Below are positions 23,731 through 32,741 of a DNA stretch of 64,000 nucleotides, piece after piece. How positions within the stretch are numbered: position 1 is the first letter of the stretch; each line of letters starts with the position of its first letter. Under the pieces are notes generated by a model. That model ran no database searches. It saw only the letters and a program-made list of their open reading frames with translations, and had not been told where the DNA came from. The position numbers were made by a program, and so were the translations under genes. The DNA comes from Sunxiuqinia indica (GTDB lineage: Bacteria > Bacteroidota > Bacteroidia > Bacteroidales > Prolixibacteraceae): contig NZ_WVEM01000001.1 in NCBI RefSeq assembly GCF_009847015.1, positions 620,001 through 684,000 on the forward strand. The letters are read 5' to 3'.

Positions 23731-25056
23731 TTAGAGAGAAAATCGAATTCGATATACAGCATCGGTATTTTTGTTGATTTTAAAGCGATTATCAATGCGA
23801 TGACCCACAATCCAAACCACCTTGCCACCACTATACAAAATCCAGGCATCTTCTTTTTCGGGAATGGAGAATTTTTTGTCAATAAAAAAGTCGCTTAGTT
23901 TTTTAAAACCGGTCATCCCAAGCGGTTGAAAATATTCACCCTGCTCCCATTTTTTTAGCATCAATGGAAAGTCTAGCTTATCGAAGTCGAGGTCAGCAAT
24001 ATTTTTTTCTCTTGAAAACTGAAACTGCTCATCCTTTCGAAGTTTTGAGAACTGCATCTCAAAGGGAACGGCTATCGACAAACAATCCTTTTCAATATAA
24101 AAGCGCTCCTGCTGATCTTCTGCTCGGGGAGTCAGAATAAAAACCTCACGATCTTTTACCAATCGATGAGTCTCGGTATAAAATATTTTACCGGCTTCGG
24201 CCTGCAACAATTGGCTAATTTCAAAAACCTGATCAGCATTAAACCCAAAAGGATGAAGCACCTCAAAAAGCAGGCTCTCAGCAAATGGCGATTGTTCGAG
24301 GTAAGCAATATTCAAATGCAAGTTATCCCCCACTTTGCTCATAAACCGAGTCATTTCTTCATCAATTTTAGCCTGATAAACCTGCTCTGTTTGTTTTAAA
24401 ATACCCGCCGTTTTGGCAGCGTTCGACTTAAAAGCCGGATTAATTTGTTCCAATAATGGAATGATTTGATGCCGCACCAGATTACGCTGATGAACCAGTT
24501 CTTTGTTTGAAGAATCCTCATGAAAAGGCACTTGATTCGTCTGGGCATACTCCCGGATTTGCTTTCGTGAAGCAAACAACAACGGACGAACTAACCGGCC
24601 TTTCTTTGGATGAATTCCAGACAAGCCTCTAATGCCCGTCCCGCGGCTCAAATTAATGAGCATGGTTTCCACCAAATCATCTTGATGATGCGCAGTCAGA
24701 AGGAAGTCGTATTTTAACGAGTCCATTAACTCGTAAAACCATTGGTAGCGCAATTCGCGTGCGGCCATTTCAATTGAAATACCTTCCTGCAAAGCAAACT
24801 CGCGAGTTTCGAAAGTTTTTACATACAACTCCAACCCATGTTCGCCACAATAATCACGCAGAAAAACTTCGTCGCTGTCAGACTCGGTACCACGAAGTTT
24901 AAAGTTGCAATGAGCAACAACAAAGTCATGCCCGATTTGCCTAAACAAATCGAGCATAACCATGGAATCGCAGCCTCCGCTAACAGCAAGGATTAATTTA
25001 CTGTCAGAAGCAAGCAATTCTTCTGTCGCAATATATTTTTCAAGATTTTTGAGCAT
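23731..25056 (-). CDS. tilS: tRNA(Ile)-lysidine synthetase
   Basis: A 441-residue N-type ATP pyrophosphatase that converts C34 of the CAU-anticodon tRNA-Ile to lysidine. PP-loop SGGCDSMVMLDLF begins at about residue 30. It is followed by the AHCNFKLRGTESDSDE and TAHHQDDLVETMLINLSRGTGIRGLSG segments, and a C-terminal TilS_C region ends near RFSL. Its start overlaps the end of pepT by 17 bases. Last gene of the hypothetical-pepT-tilS unit. No terminator is obvious before the porin gene's side. Confidence 0.95.
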   Translation of the reverse strand: MLKNLEKYIATEELLASDSKLILAVSGGCDSMVMLDLFRQIGHDFVVAHCNFKLRGTESDSDEVFLRDYCGEHGLELYVKTFETREFALQEGISIEMAARELRYQWFYELMDSLKYDFLLTAHHQDDLVETMLINLSRGTGIRGLSGIHPKKGRLVRPLLFASRKQIREYAQTNQVPFHEDSSNKELVHQRNLVRHQIIPLLEQINPAFKSNAAKTAGILKQTEQVYQAKIDEEMTRFMSKVGDNLHLNIAYLEQSPFAESLLFEVLHPFGFNADQVFEISQLLQAEAGKIFYTETHRLVKDREVFILTPRAEDQQERFYIEKDCLSIAVPFEMQFSKLRKDEQFQFSREKNIADLDFDKLDFPLMLKKWEQGEYFQPLGMTGFKKLSDFFIDKKFSIPEKEDAWILYSGGKVVWIVGHRIDNRFKINKNTDAVYRIRFSL

Positions 25057-26275
25057 CTCCTAAACGAACAACCTTTTCACAGATACGAATTATTACTTCA
25101 ACCGCTTTTACCATCGAATTAACCGGGATATATTCGTAAGGACCATGAAAGTTATGCCCTCCGGCAAAAATATTTGGACAAGGCAGTCCCATATAAGATA
25201 AGCGAGAACCATCGGTTCCTCCACGAATAGCTTTAATTTTGGGGTCAATACCAATTTCGGTCATGGCATCCTCTGCCAAGTCAACGATGTACTTTACCGG
25301 CTCTACCTTTTCGCGCATGTTGTAATACTGATCAACCATTTCAAGGTCAACTGTTCCCTCTCCATAAATTTGATTCAGATAGCTGCAAGCCTGTGTAATT
25401 GTACTTTTACGATGATCGAATAGCTTTTTATCGTGATCGCGGATGATGTATACCAAACTTGACTTTTCCGTACTTCCCTGAAAGGAAACACAGTGATAGA
25501 AGCCTTCGTACTGCTCGGTATACTCCGGACGTTCCTGAGCAGGCAGCATCGACATTAATCGATTTCCTACTTCTATGGCATTGATCATTTTATTCTTGGC
25601 TGCACCAGGATGAACACTTCGTCCATTAATGGTTATTGAGGCCATTGCTGCATTGAAATTTTCATACTCCAGCTCACCAATTTCTCCCCCATCGAGCGTA
25701 TAAGCAAATTCTGCACCAAATTTTTCTACATCAAAATAGTCAGCTCCTTTGCCAATCTCCTCATCCGGAGTAAAGCAAATCCGTACTTTTCCATGTTTTA
25801 TTTCTGGATGACCATTCATATAAGCCACTGCAGTCATAATTTCTGCCACTCCTGCTTTATCATCAGCCCCCAACAAGGTAGTTCCATCAGTAGTGATGAT
25901 TTCCTGTCCAACGTAATTCAATATATCAGGAAACCGATCGGGTGATAACACAATTTTATCATTCAATTGAATATCGCCACCTTCATACTTGCGAATCTGA
26001 GGGTTCACATTTTCTCCTGAAAAGTCAGGGCTGGTATCCATATGAGCAACGAAGCCAATAACCGGACATTTTTCAGCAGTATTCGAAGGCAAAGTTGCCA
26101 TTACATATCCATATTCATCTTTTTCAACCTCTTCCATTCCAATGGCTTCCAATTCAGTAACGAGCTTATCTGCAAACTCCAACTGTCGCGTTGTACTTGG
26201 AAATGTTTTACTAGCAGAATCGGAAGTCGTATACTCTTTGGCGTACCTGATAAATCGATCAATTACTTTTTCCAT
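25040..26275 (-). CDS. pepT: Peptidase T (tripeptidase)
   Basis: A 411-residue M20 zinc aminotripeptidase. Metal and catalytic residues are visible: the His and Asp of VAHMDTSPDFSG, Asp in TTLLGADDKAGVAEI, Glu-Glu in FTPDEEIGKGAD, Asp in YTLDGGEIGELE, and His in GGHNFHGPYEYIP. IRGGTDGSRLSYMGLPCPN is the PepT signature. It releases the N-terminal residue from tripeptides in the cytoplasm. It lies three bases after the hypothetical gene and overlaps tilS, so all three are co-transcribed. Confidence 0.96.
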   Translation of the reverse strand: MEKVIDRFIRYAKEYTTSDSASKTFPSTTRQLEFADKLVTELEAIGMEEVEKDEYGYVMATLPSNTAEKCPVIGFVAHMDTSPDFSGENVNPQIRKYEGGDIQLNDKIVLSPDRFPDILNYVGQEIITTDGTTLLGADDKAGVAEIMTAVAYMNGHPEIKHGKVRICFTPDEEIGKGADYFDVEKFGAEFAYTLDGGEIGELEYENFNAAMASITINGRSVHPGAAKNKMINAIEVGNRLMSMLPAQERPEYTEQYEGFYHCVSFQGSTEKSSLVYIIRDHDKKLFDHRKSTITQACSYLNQIYGEGTVDLEMVDQYYNMREKVEPVKYIVDLAEDAMTEIGIDPKIKAIRGGTDGSRLSYMGLPCPNIFAGGHNFHGPYEYIPVNSMVKAVEVIIRICEKVVRLGDAQKS

Positions 26276-26278
26276 ATT

Positions 26279-26965
26279 TTAAACATCATCTGAGTTAAAC
26301 TTGAAACCAACACGTTTGCCGGTCTTTATTTTTGAATGACTGATTTCTTCCTTCATTTGTTCAACCGAAGCAATCTTCACCTGATCGTAAGGAGGGACAA
26401 GAAGATCGAAATCAACTGCATATTTTATTGCTGTTTCTAATATTTGTTTGAACGTATCACGAGTTACTACATCGTTTCCAAAATCCTTTACCAACTCTCC
26501 TGATTGTCGTTTCCCTTCGACGAAGAAGTGGTTTTCCTGATTAATAAAAACCCGGGCTATCAAATAACCAAGATCCTGCAACCGATTATATTTAAACGAA
26601 TCGGACAAAAAGTTGTAAATATGAATGACACCACAATAACCATTCATCGGACTATTTTTAACGTAATCAACTTTCCATATCGGATGTTCCCGGTTAAAAA
26701 TAAAAACATTGGAATGCATACTAAAAACCAATAAATCACCAGCTAAGCGAAACTCAGCTTCAAAAGCTCCTTTCTCATTAAAAGCCGGCAAAATCTCCTT
26801 ATCAACTCTGCCTTCCAAAGCCGACTGATATTCGCTAACCAATTCTTTCAAAACCTCTTTAAGTAAGTTGAATGACGTCAGTGTATTGTTATAAGCTAAT
26901 TGTTTGACATTCGACTTGCTAACAATCGATTCGTATGGTAACTTTTTTCCGGCACTTTTCTTCAT
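26279..26965 (-). CDS. Conserved hypothetical protein, 228 residues
   Basis: A cytoplasmic protein with no signal peptide. I do not recognise a named domain. The middle has a run of predicted beta strands rich in aromatic residues (LLVFSMHSNVFIFNREHPIWKVDYVKN, GVIHIYNFLSDSFKYNRLQDLGYLIARVFINQENHFFVEG). The N- and C-terminal parts are helical and Lys-rich. It sits between proS (separated by a terminator) and pepT (three-base gap), leading the pepT-tilS unit. The constant spacing argues that it is a real gene. Confidence 0.75.
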   Translation of the reverse strand: MKKSAGKKLPYESIVSKSNVKQLAYNNTLTSFNLLKEVLKELVSEYQSALEGRVDKEILPAFNEKGAFEAEFRLAGDLLVFSMHSNVFIFNREHPIWKVDYVKNSPMNGYCGVIHIYNFLSDSFKYNRLQDLGYLIARVFINQENHFFVEGKRQSGELVKDFGNDVVTRDTFKQILETAIKYAVDFDLLVPPYDQVKIASVEQMKEEISHSKIKTGKRVGFKFNSDDV

Positions 26966-26987
26966 CGCTTAGATTTTTCATAAAAAT

Positions 26988-27016
26988 AAGAAAAGCAGCC
27001 AAGACTGACTGCTTCC
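26988..27016 (-). terminator. Terminator after proS
   Basis: On the minus strand a stem AAGCAGTCAG/TTGGCTGCTT followed by TTCTTATTTTT, about 26 bases past the proS stop codon. The stem is imperfect. Confidence 0.6.
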
Positions 27017-27041
27017 TTTTATCATGTTATGCAAAAAAAAT

Positions 27042-28517
27042 CTAATATGCCAGGGCAAATAATACGCGTTGCGATGATGGGTTTCCTGTGTAAATACACT
27101 TTCCTTCCTCCTTTTCACCCTCAAAAGGAATACAACGAATGGTTGCTTTTGTTTCATCTTTAATTTTCTGCTCCGTTTCAGGAGTTCCATCCCAATGTGC
27201 CAAAATAAAACCACCCTTGCCATTCAACACCTCTTTAAACTCCTCGTAAGTATCCACCTTAGTGGTGTGATTTGTTCTGTAATCAACAGCTTTTTGATAG
27301 ATATTTTGTTGGATTTCCTCTAACAAATCGACTACATGTTGATCGATATTATCGAGTTCAACCACATTTTTCTCCAGCGTGTCACGTCGTGCAACTTCCA
27401 CGGTTCCGTTCTCTATATCACGCGGTCCAATTCCCAGACGTACAGGGACTCCTTTCAATTCATACTCGGCAAACTTCCAGCCCGGCTTTTTAGTGTCCGC
27501 ATTATCGTATTTCACAGTAATGCCTTTGGCTTTTAGTTTCGTGATAATTTCATCAACCTTTTCATTGATAGCAGCAAGCTGTTCATCTTTACGATAAATT
27601 GGTACAATAACCACCTGAAATGGAGCTAACTTTGGAGGTAATACCAAACCGTTATCGTCGGAGTGAGCCATAACCAAAGCCCCCATCAAACGGGTTGAAA
27701 CCCCCCAACTGGTTGCCCAAACATAATCGTCTTTCCCATCACGATTGGCAAATTTAACATCAAAAGCCTTTGCGAAATTCTGGCCTAAAAAATGCGAAGT
27801 GCCCGACTGCAATGCTTTTCCATCTTGCATTAAAGCTTCGATGGTATAGGTTTCCAAAGCTCCGGCAAAGCGCTCATTTTCCGACTTGGCTCCCTTGATT
27901 ACCGGCATTGCCATAAACTGCTCTGCAAAATCGCCGTAAACATTAACCATTTTTTCAGTCTCTTCCAACGCCTCGGCTTCCGTTGCGTGTGCGGTATGCC
28001 CTTCTTGCCAGAGGAATTCTGCCGTACGCAGGAATAAACGCGTACGCATCTCCCAGCGCACAACATTGGCCCACTGATTACATAGAATTGGCAAATCGCG
28101 ATACGATTGAATCCAGTTTTTGTAGGTATTCCAAATAATAGTCTCCGAAGTGGGACGAACAATTAATTCTTCTTCCAGTTTTGCATCCGGATCAACAATA
28201 ATTCCATTCCCTTCCGGATCATTTTTTAATCGGTAATGCGTAACTACGGCACACTCTTTGGCAAAGCCTTCAACATGACTGGCTTCTTTACTAAAAAACG
28301 ACTTCGGTATAAACAACGGAAAGTAAGCATTTACATGCCCTGTTTCCTTAAACATGCGATCCAGCTCAGCCTGCATTTTTTCCCAAATGGCGTAACCATA
28401 GGGTTTGATTACCATGCATCCACGCACAGCCGAATTCTCTGCCAAATCAGCCTTTACAACCAATTCGTTATACCATTGAGAATAATTTTTACTTCTGGGG
28501 GTTAATTCTTTAGCCAT
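27042..28517 (-). CDS. proS: Prolyl-tRNA synthetase, archaeal/eukaryotic (type 3) form
   Basis: A 491-residue class II synthetase that charges tRNA-Pro. The length and the absence of the large editing insertion found in E. coli-type ProS mark the archaeal/eukaryotic-like form, which is usual in Bacteroidota. Visible motifs: [40 protein letters not shown] (motif 2 region), [14 protein letters not shown], and the C-terminal [28 protein letters not shown] ending in LFALAY. Divergent from the lipoprotein gene at 28612. Confidence 0.96.
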   Translation of the reverse strand: MAKELTPRSKNYSQWYNELVVKADLAENSAVRGCMVIKPYGYAIWEKMQAELDRMFKETGHVNAYFPLFIPKSFFSKEASHVEGFAKECAVVTHYRLKNDPEGNGIIVDPDAKLEEELIVRPTSETIIWNTYKNWIQSYRDLPILCNQWANVVRWEMRTRLFLRTAEFLWQEGHTAHATEAEALEETEKMVNVYGDFAEQFMAMPVIKGAKSENERFAGALETYTIEALMQDGKALQSGTSHFLGQNFAKAFDVKFANRDGKDDYVWATSWGVSTRLMGALVMAHSDDNGLVLPPKLAPFQVVIVPIYRKDEQLAAINEKVDEIITKLKAKGITVKYDNADTKKPGWKFAEYELKGVPVRLGIGPRDIENGTVEVARRDTLEKNVVELDNIDQHVVDLLEEIQQNIYQKAVDYRTNHTTKVDTYEEFKEVLNGKGGFILAHWDGTPETEQKIKDETKATIRCIPFEGEKEEGKCIYTGNPSSQRVLFALAY

Positions 28518-28598
28518 ATCTTTTGTTTTGGTATGGTATTTGCTTCTTTTGTATTGATTTTAAAAGCTACAAAGTAAATAATTTATTTTTAAAGATAC

Positions 28599-28604
28599 AG
28601 GAGG
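28599..28604 (+). promoter_or_regulatory. Strong Shine-Dalgarno AGGAGG
   Basis: A full AGGAGG lies seven bases before the ATG at 28612. Perfect sites like this are rare in this window, where most genes have none, so this lipoprotein may be translated unusually strongly. Confidence 0.6.
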
Positions 28605-28611
28605 TCTAGTT

Positions 28612-30066
28612 ATGAAAGCAAAAGTTACACTCATCTCAGCATTAGTCGTGTTGCTAGGTGCATGTTCTACCGGAACATACGTAACCGACAGGTACGATGA
28701 CATCTATTTTACACCCGGTGATGTTCCGCCTCCCGCAGTTATTGAAAGCCCTGCACAACAACAGAATAGATCAGAAGTGGTCTCGAGGCAACAGGTAATT
28801 ACGGAGTTGGAGGAAAGTGGAGAAGGATCCAAAACCTTGAAGAATCACATTTTTGAAAGTGATGACCAATACGCTGATGAATTGGTTTACGACATGGATA
28901 ACATGGAGTTGATGGATTCTGACACAACGATTTATGAAAATGATGGAGACATCGACTATGTTATAAATAATTATTACGATGCCGACGAGCTGGATTACGC
29001 TTATCGGATCAATCGTTTCCATCGTCCATTTTTCTATGGTTCGTTTTACAGCCACAGCTGGATGTATGATCCGTTTTATTACGATCCATACTACTATGGA
29101 GGATACTACGGAATTGGATATTATGGAGGTGGTTACTATGGAGGATATTATAATCCCTGGGGATCAAGTTGGTACAGCCCATATTACTCAATTGGATACA
29201 ACTGGCACAGCCCTTATTACGGTTGGGGATACCCTTCTTATTATGGTGGATATGGGGGCATTTGGGGACACCCTCACTACTATGATTCTGACAGATATGA
29301 ATATGGACAAAGACGCCCATCATACAGCAATATTGCAAGAGGAGGAGGATCATCAGTAGGAAATCGAGTTGGAACTAGCAGAAACAACAACTTAAAAAGA
29401 ACGTCGACTCAAGATGTCGGAAGTTCTCGTCGAACAACATCATCTGGAGTGAGCAACAGCGGACGTCGAGGAACATCAGATGGTAGTAATACGACCAAGA
29501 GTGCCACCATCTTAGAGAAAAGAAGAACAATTTCTTCAGGTCAAGTAAGCAATTCAGGTCGAAGAGGTACATCAACCGGTAGCTCAACTACAAATTCAGT
29601 AAGGAGTAGCTCAAGCAACCAACGTACTTATCAACCTCGAGTCAATTCTTCTCAAAGTAGAGAATATACTCCCAGTTACAGTAAACCAAGAACTGTGACC
29701 CGATCAAGTTACAATAGCAACAACTATATTAAACCAAGAACATCTACCTACAGTAAACCAAGTACAAGTAGTAGTTCAAGGAGGAGTACTGCCACGCCTA
29801 GCAGTTCAAGCAGCTACAAGAAAACTTATCGGTCGAGTTCAACCTATAACAGAGGGTCAAGCACCAGCAAAAGCAGCAGCTCTACCTATCGCTCAGCACC
29901 TTCAAGAAGTAGTAACAGTGGAAGCAGTTATCGTTCAAGCGGAAGCTCTTCATCCAGAAGCAGCTATAGCAGCCCTTCAAGAAGTAGCAGTAGCGGAAGT
30001 AGTGGTAGCAGCCGATCTTCAAGCTCCGGATCCAGTTCAAGATCTAGTGGCAGTGGTAGACGTTAA
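28612..30066 (+). CDS. Low-complexity lipoprotein, Tyr/Gly-rich centre and Ser/Arg-rich tail
   Basis: A 484-residue lipoprotein: the lipobox VLLGAC places the lipidated Cys at about residue 18. An acidic region (45-130) is followed by a Tyr/Gly-rich stretch (about 145-235, with repeated YYGG, YYDP and SPYY units). A tail of more than 230 residues is made almost only of Ser, Arg, Thr, Gly, Asn and Tyr and ends SGSGRR. Such composition suggests a disordered, possibly cell-surface or matrix-associated protein. I recognise no enzyme domain. It precedes the OmpP1-like porin gene by 48 bases, likely in one transcript. Confidence 0.85.
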   Translation: MKAKVTLISALVVLLGACSTGTYVTDRYDDIYFTPGDVPPPAVIESPAQQQNRSEVVSRQQVITELEESGEGSKTLKNHIFESDDQYADELVYDMDNMELMDSDTTIYENDGDIDYVINNYYDADELDYAYRINRFHRPFFYGSFYSHSWMYDPFYYDPYYYGGYYGIGYYGGGYYGGYYNPWGSSWYSPYYSIGYNWHSPYYGWGYPSYYGGYGGIWGHPHYYDSDRYEYGQRRPSYSNIARGGGSSVGNRVGTSRNNNLKRTSTQDVGSSRRTTSSGVSNSGRRGTSDGSNTTKSATILEKRRTISSGQVSNSGRRGTSTGSSTTNSVRSSSSNQRTYQPRVNSSQSREYTPSYSKPRTVTRSSYNSNNYIKPRTSTYSKPSTSSSSRRSTATPSSSSSYKKTYRSSSTYNRGSSTSKSSSSTYRSAPSRSSNSGSSYRSSGSSSSRSSYSSPSRSSSSGSSGSSRSSSSGSSSRSSGSGRR

Positions 30067-30114
30067 AAAAGACTTATTATTCAGACATCATTGTTTATCA
30101 AATTTGATTCAGTC

Positions 30115-31560
30115 ATGAAAAAAACACGATATATATTTATTGCGATGCTTTTAATGAGCACAATGGCAATGGGACAAAATCTAGTCGATGGACTTAGATA
30201 TTCAGATAACAGAATACAGGGAACTGCTCGCTCAGCGGCAATGGGAAATGCCTTTGGCGCGTTGGGTGGTGACTTCACTTCAGCGAGCATTAATCCGGCA
30301 GGGCTTGGAGTATACAGGAGTAATGAATTTGTAATAACTTCTCAGTTTGGAAAAACAGCAGTCGATGCGACTTATCTGGGACAATCGGCTTCTGACTCTA
30401 AATACAATTTTAGCGTACCTAATATTGGATACGTGGCCTCTATTGGAAATGAAAATAGCTTAGGCGGTTCGCTGGTAGGACTTACTTTTGGAGTTGGTTA
30501 CAATCGGCTCAATAATTTTAACATGAAAAGAATGGTTGAAGCAGATAATGCAAATTCAACCTTACTTGATAATTTTGTTGCTAATGCCAACGACAATAAC
30601 TGGAGTAATTTTTATGAGGAACTAGCCTGGCAAACTTTTCTGATAAATGAGGACGAACTAGGTTATCACAACGTAATAGATGATGAAGGTTACGGACAGT
30701 CTCAACGTAAGTCATTTACACAAAAGGGAGCACTTGATGAATTTATTCTGTCATTGGCCGCTAACTTCAACCATAAGTTTTATCTTGGTGCTACAGTTGG
30801 AATTCATAATGTAGATTTTACGGAAACAACTAGTCTACACGAATACGGTACTAACAATAATGATGTTTTCAATGAGTACACCTTTAATACTTACCTAAAT
30901 ACAACCGGAACAGGATTCAATGTAAAATTGGGTGCTTTATATAAACCGATAGATGCACTGCGTCTTGGAGTTGCTATCCATACGCCGACATTTTATAGAT
31001 TACATGATTCTTTCGATAACTCAATGTACTCGTCCCTAAATTTTGAAGAGGGACAATATTCAGCTTTGTCTCCATTGGGTGATTATGACTACGATCTGGA
31101 AACACCGATGAAAGCAGTATTTAGTGCGGCTTACATTATTGGAAAATCAGGTATTCTAAGTGTTGATTACGAATATGTAGACTATTCAACAATAAAATTA
31201 AGTGATGGTGGAAATAGCTATGACTTCTTTGACGAAAATCAAGAAATTCAGAATGTATATAAATCTGTTGGTAATCTTCGCATAGGCGCAGAGTATCGCC
31301 TTTCTGGAGAATTTAGTTTAAGAGGCGGTTACGAATACCGCCCAAGTCCAATCAATAGTAGTTATCAACCGGGATTCAGCGACCCCAAATATTCTTCTTT
31401 CTCGGGCGGCTTAGGTTACCGACAAGGAAATTTCTTCCTGGATGCAGCATATAAACACGCTTTGGATGATAACTATGCAGAAGTTTATACAGGATCTGAT
31501 TTGGCAAATTATGAAATCACTAAAGATCAGTTTATACTAACACTTGGATTCAAATTTTAA
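30115..31560 (+). CDS. OmpP1/FadL/TodX-type outer membrane protein
   Basis: A 481-residue beta-barrel with signal peptide MKKTRYIFIAMLLMSTMAMGQ. After the cleavage site, GTARSAAMGNAFGALGGDFTSASINPAGLGVYRSNEF is the conserved N-terminal hatch region of FadL-like transporters for hydrophobic compounds. It ends in the aromatic LGFKF. The frame extends to a TTG at 30091, but ATG 30115 starts the signal peptide. A terminator follows at once. It is probably co-transcribed with the preceding lipoprotein. Confidence 0.88.
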   Translation: MKKTRYIFIAMLLMSTMAMGQNLVDGLRYSDNRIQGTARSAAMGNAFGALGGDFTSASINPAGLGVYRSNEFVITSQFGKTAVDATYLGQSASDSKYNFSVPNIGYVASIGNENSLGGSLVGLTFGVGYNRLNNFNMKRMVEADNANSTLLDNFVANANDNNWSNFYEELAWQTFLINEDELGYHNVIDDEGYGQSQRKSFTQKGALDEFILSLAANFNHKFYLGATVGIHNVDFTETTSLHEYGTNNNDVFNEYTFNTYLNTTGTGFNVKLGALYKPIDALRLGVAIHTPTFYRLHDSFDNSMYSSLNFEEGQYSALSPLGDYDYDLETPMKAVFSAAYIIGKSGILSVDYEYVDYSTIKLSDGGNSYDFFDENQEIQNVYKSVGNLRIGAEYRLSGEFSLRGGYEYRPSPINSSYQPGFSDPKYSSFSGGLGYRQGNFFLDAAYKHALDDNYAEVYTGSDLANYEITKDQFILTLGFKF

Positions 31561-31579
31561 AAAATCACGATAAGTAATT

Positions 31580-31608
31580 TAAACGCCGGTAATTCCGGCG
31601 TTTTTTTA
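31580..31608 (+). terminator. Terminator after the OmpP1-like gene
   Basis: A perfect nine-bp stem AAACGCCGG/CCGGCGTTT with a five-base loop, followed by a run of T. It lies 20 bases after the stop codon. Confidence 0.92.
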
Positions 31609-31725
31609 CGAACCACCCAGTGTATTTATCAATAATAAAAGGCAATTGTTTATAAATATTTGTTGCCGGATTAGGTATAGAAGATTAAAACGTCGTAAAT
31701 TGAAATAACCAATCAAAAGAAAAAG

Positions 31726-31995
31726 ATGGTTAAATTTAAGGAAATAAACTATCAAGAGTCTCTCAATCTATTCAAACAAGCAGACCATTTGGGTAAGCGT
31801 TTACGATTAGGCGATTTCACGACTTCGCAGTGGTTGCAGAAAGAAAATATTAATTTATATGAGATAAAAACAATCTCAAGTAACTACCCCGATTTAAAAA
31901 TTTTCATTATTGGAGAAGGCGAATCCGAAGGTTTCTATATTTATTCCCAAAAACAAGAAACTTGTTTTAAATTTGAAGCTGAATTATCTTATTAA
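31726..31995 (+). CDS. Small hypothetical protein, 89 residues
   Basis: A cytoplasmic protein of unknown family with a mixed alpha/beta look: N-terminal helix (YQESLNLFKQADHLGKRLR) and C-terminal strands (LKIFIIGEGESEGFYIYSQKQETCFKFEAELSY). It lies 19 bases before the methyltransferase gene on the same strand, which suggests co-transcription. No homologue comes to mind. The codon use looks normal for the window. Confidence 0.65.
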   Translation: MVKFKEINYQESLNLFKQADHLGKRLRLGDFTTSQWLQKENINLYEIKTISSNYPDLKIFIIGEGESEGFYIYSQKQETCFKFEAELSY

Positions 31996-32014
31996 TTAAC
32001 AGCTTAAATTTCTT

Positions 32015-32731
32015 ATGATTTCTCACATGCAAGATCCTATTTCTCAAGGTGTTTTCAATTATCATTATCATCGTGACAATTCTCCAATTTTGATTCATTC
32101 TGATGGATTTGATACCGATGAAGTACTCCCCTCCTATTTTTTCAGAAATTATAAGCAAATGCCCAAACTAGAGCAAAAAGCGCTTGATTTAGCATTTGGT
32201 CGGGTATTAGATGTTGGAGCTTGCGCTGGTTGTCATTCTTATTATTTGCAAAACAAAGGATTTGATGTAACTGCTTTGGAGCAGTCGCATATGTGTTGTC
32301 AGGTGATGAACGACCGAGGAATAACAAATGTCAGCAATACAAACCTGTTTCATCTCGAAAATGAAAAGTATGATACAATTCTTCTTTTGATGAATGGAAC
32401 CGGGATTGCAGGAACGCTTAACAACTTAAATCTTTTTTTTAAAAAGCTACGTAGTTTACTCAATCCAAATGGGCAAATATTGATTGATTCATCTGATCTT
32501 ATTTTTTTATATACTGAAGAAGACGGTTCAGCCGTTATTGATATTGCAGCAGATAAATATTATGGAGAACTGACGTTTCAAACAGAGTATAAAAAACAGA
32601 AAAGTTCAACTTTTCCCTGGCTTTATATTGATCAGGACTTACTAAAGGAATATGTCAAAAAGAGTCAGTTAAAAGTTTCTCATATTTTCAAGGGAGATCA
32701 TTTTGACTATCTCGCAAAAATCACCTATTAA
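32015..32731 (+). CDS. Class I SAM-dependent methyltransferase
   Basis: A 238-residue methyltransferase. Motif I is RVLDVGACAGCHSYYL (residues about 63-78), motif II DVTALEQS, and motif IV DTILLLMNGTGIAG, all in the usual order. The motif GACAGCHS and the post-I MNGTGIAG are distinctive, but I cannot name the substrate. Cytoplasmic. It lies between the 89-residue gene and a DUF4954 gene whose start is ten bases downstream, so all three probably form an operon. Confidence 0.85.
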   Translation: MISHMQDPISQGVFNYHYHRDNSPILIHSDGFDTDEVLPSYFFRNYKQMPKLEQKALDLAFGRVLDVGACAGCHSYYLQNKGFDVTALEQSHMCCQVMNDRGITNVSNTNLFHLENEKYDTILLLMNGTGIAGTLNNLNLFFKKLRSLLNPNGQILIDSSDLIFLYTEEDGSAVIDIAADKYYGELTFQTEYKKQKSSTFPWLYIDQDLLKEYVKKSQLKVSHIFKGDHFDYLAKITY

Positions 32732-32741
32732 ACAACACGTT

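Noticed and set aside
28979-29359. 126-residue frame rich in Thr, Ile and Met
   Set aside because: It is the shifted frame of the Tyr/Gly-rich repeats of the lipoprotein gene.
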